Assembly (NCBI RefSeq): GCF_964340395.1
Contig: NC_135568.1
Location: forward strand, 19,526,210 to 19,590,209
DNA length: 64,000 nucleotides
Direction of reading: 5' to 3'
Source of the DNA: Glandiceps talaboti
Lineage: Eukaryota; Hemichordata; Enteropneusta; Spengelidae
In this document: positions 25,400 through 64,000 of the stretch, one piece after another
Layout of the letters: each line of letters begins with the position of its first letter
How positions within the stretch are numbered: position 1 is the stretch's first letter
Notes under the pieces: generated by a model
Seen by the model: the letters and a program-made list of their open reading frames with translations, nothing else
Told to the model about the DNA's origin: nothing
Databases searched by the model: none
Made by a program: the position numbers and the translations under genes

Positions 25400-26052
25400 A
25401 ATTTATGTCAACAAATAAATACTACAAAGTGTATCTGTTATATGCAGGAAATGGCTGGGTTTTGACAGTCAAGGTGATGCCTTGAAAGAATGTTTACACC
25501 AGATGATTTGGTGGTTTGACACTTGACTAGAATATGTATATAGGAAAGTTGTTGAGATATGCAGTAATATGCTGATTTTTTTCTCTCCAAATATGGCCAT
25601 TATTCAGTAAAGTGATATGATCCCAAAATAATGCAGGTGTATATTTTTCTTCTATATTACCTGTAAACATGCTTAAAAAGAAATTGGCAATATGTAAATA
25701 CCACAAAGTGTTTGTGATAGGCAGAAATAGCTTTATTTTGATAATTGACCCTGAAGGTTATGGCCAAAGGTTTAAAAGAATTATGCCTGATAATATGGGA
25801 TTAGACACTTGAATTGAGTCTCTGTGTATTAGACTTTTGAAGTAATGCAGCACATACTGATTTTTAACAGTCAAATGATTCAGTCGAAATTGCATGTGCT
25901 GTGAAACAAAGTGAAATGGATATTTATCATATGATACATCATCTTTGAGCCAGGTTTGAAAGAAAATGAATGTTACATGTCTGAGAAATGATGTATTACA
26001 GACAAATGGACAGACGGAACCCATTGTAATAGTCTCCTCTTTCGGGAGACTA
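25400..26052. repeat. Diverged dispersed repeat in two tandem blocks
   Basis: TACTACAAAGTGTATCTGTT...GCAGGAAATGGCTGGGTTTT (about 25424) is echoed by TACCACAAAGTGTTTGTGAT...GCAGAAATAGCTTTATTTT (about 25699). The stretch ends AGTCTCCTCTTTCGGGAGAC, a small hairpin. A related phrase is at 53398. This looks like an old non-coding interspersed element. Confidence 0.5.
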
Positions 26053-26231
26053 AAAATACACTAAAATAAAATGCTTTAACAAAATACAAACTACGAAATG
26101 CAAGGGTTCGTTAAGTTCTATGTTGTTATGACCATCCTGTTTTCATTTTTTTCTTGCTTGTTGTTTTAAAAAAAGTAGAAAGTAAAAAAGATTTGACAAG
26201 TTGAACTGTAACTACAATTATTAGTCTTTAC

Positions 26232-26237
26232 TTTAAT
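26232..26237 (-). terminator. Possible poly(A) signal of the sarcoglycan gene
   Basis: ATTAAA on the minus strand, about 320 nt after the stop codon. It is the nearest variant hexamer seen. An AATAAA on the same strand lies further on, near 25733. No transcript support is available. Confidence 0.2.
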
Positions 26238-26557
26238 TTGTCAGTGACCACAAGTCAATATAATATGTTATGCTCAGTGACTAACTAGCACAATAGTTTT
26301 TGTGAATATAACAACAAAGTCAATATTCAATGTTATACTTTGTGACTACCTAGCACATTAATTTTTGTTAGTATAATAACAAAGTCAGTCACATTTGTAC
26401 TATGCATATTGATTCTACAGAATATAATTAATTTCTAACATAAAGGGGATACAATAAATCTGAAATCATTTACTAGAGATTTAGAAATCTCCTTAATCAG
26501 AACAGACAACTATTGGATTAGACTGTACTGAGTCAGTGTTTCAGCTCTCTTTACTCA

Positions 26558-63732
<37,175 letters not shown>

Positions 63733-64000
63733 ATTTGTACCCTACGGAGGCCAAGTATTTGGTTATGGTCTCGGGTAGTTCCTTTTGTACTCCGAGCCGA
63801 AGACCCGATAATGTGTCAGACGAGCTAGCAAGGATTCACAGGGTTACCCATCGTCCATAGCGTAATGCCCTCTGGCGGCAAGGAGCAACTATTTTGAATC
63901 GTTTGTTTTTCAGCTAATGGCCATGTAAAAGTTTAGTCTACACCGAAACTTTATTACTCGACGCTTCGACAACACATGGGAGATTTTCTTCAGGTTCTAC
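63733..64000 (-). promoter_or_regulatory. Probable 5' UTR / promoter side of the sarcoglycan gene
   Basis: The sequence upstream of the start codon is less AT-rich and holds several CpGs (for example CCGAGCCGAAGACCCG at 63796). No TATA box at a usable distance or initiator could be assigned. The transcription start is unknown and the region may also include an upstream 5' exon or intron. Confidence 0.3.

Overview
The window is animal nuclear DNA, not prokaryotic: AT-rich, dominated by tandem repeats and decayed transposons, with one split gene whose exons are joined by GT-AG introns. The protein is a clear alpha/epsilon-sarcoglycan, and its exon order and phases fit the vertebrate gene. The mobile elements (CR1/L2-type and other LINE fragments, a GIY-YIG Penelope-like remnant, a DIRS-like tyrosine-recombinase retroelement, a TTAA-flanked piggyBac-like element and tRNA-type SINEs) suggest a slowly evolving marine invertebrate such as a hemichordate, amphioxus, echinoderm or lophotrochozoan. 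The species cannot be fixed from the sequence alone.

Layout. 1-26.0 kb holds no gene I can defend. It contains minisatellites (58, about 35, 45, 46-51, 40 and 28 bp units), microsatellites, two SINE-like elements, a broken DIRS-like element (3.5-5.9 kb), a Penelope-like endonuclease remnant between TA tracts (13.0-13.5 kb) and a GTCCG-rich dispersed element (14.0 kb). 26.56-63.73 kb on the minus strand is one sarcoglycan gene of 12 coding exons, 1503 nt, 500 aa. All exon phases join without a break: signal peptide, cadherin-like ectodomain, one transmembrane helix, then the conserved RREG/KRD, HH and PLSTLP cytoplasmic motifs and a long Pro/Gly/Ser-rich tail. Its introns carry LINE, SINE and piggyBac insertions and an unusually large load of minisatellites. 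63.73-64.0 kb would be the 5' UTR and promoter side.

The most unusual observation is at three consecutive exons (4, 5 and 6). In each, a short segment spanning the exon's 3' end and its 5' splice site has been tandemly amplified into the downstream intron: 62 bp x about 7, 36 bp x about 263 (9.5 kb), and 31/38 bp x about 9. Every unit keeps a GT(A/G)GGT- or GTAAGT-type donor, so intron 5 is a field of roughly 260 copies of its own exon-intron junction. Using any donor other than the true first one brings in an immediate in-frame stop. The 36-bp and 51-bp arrays also show higher-order repeat structure (648 bp, 2.27 kb and 561 bp periods).
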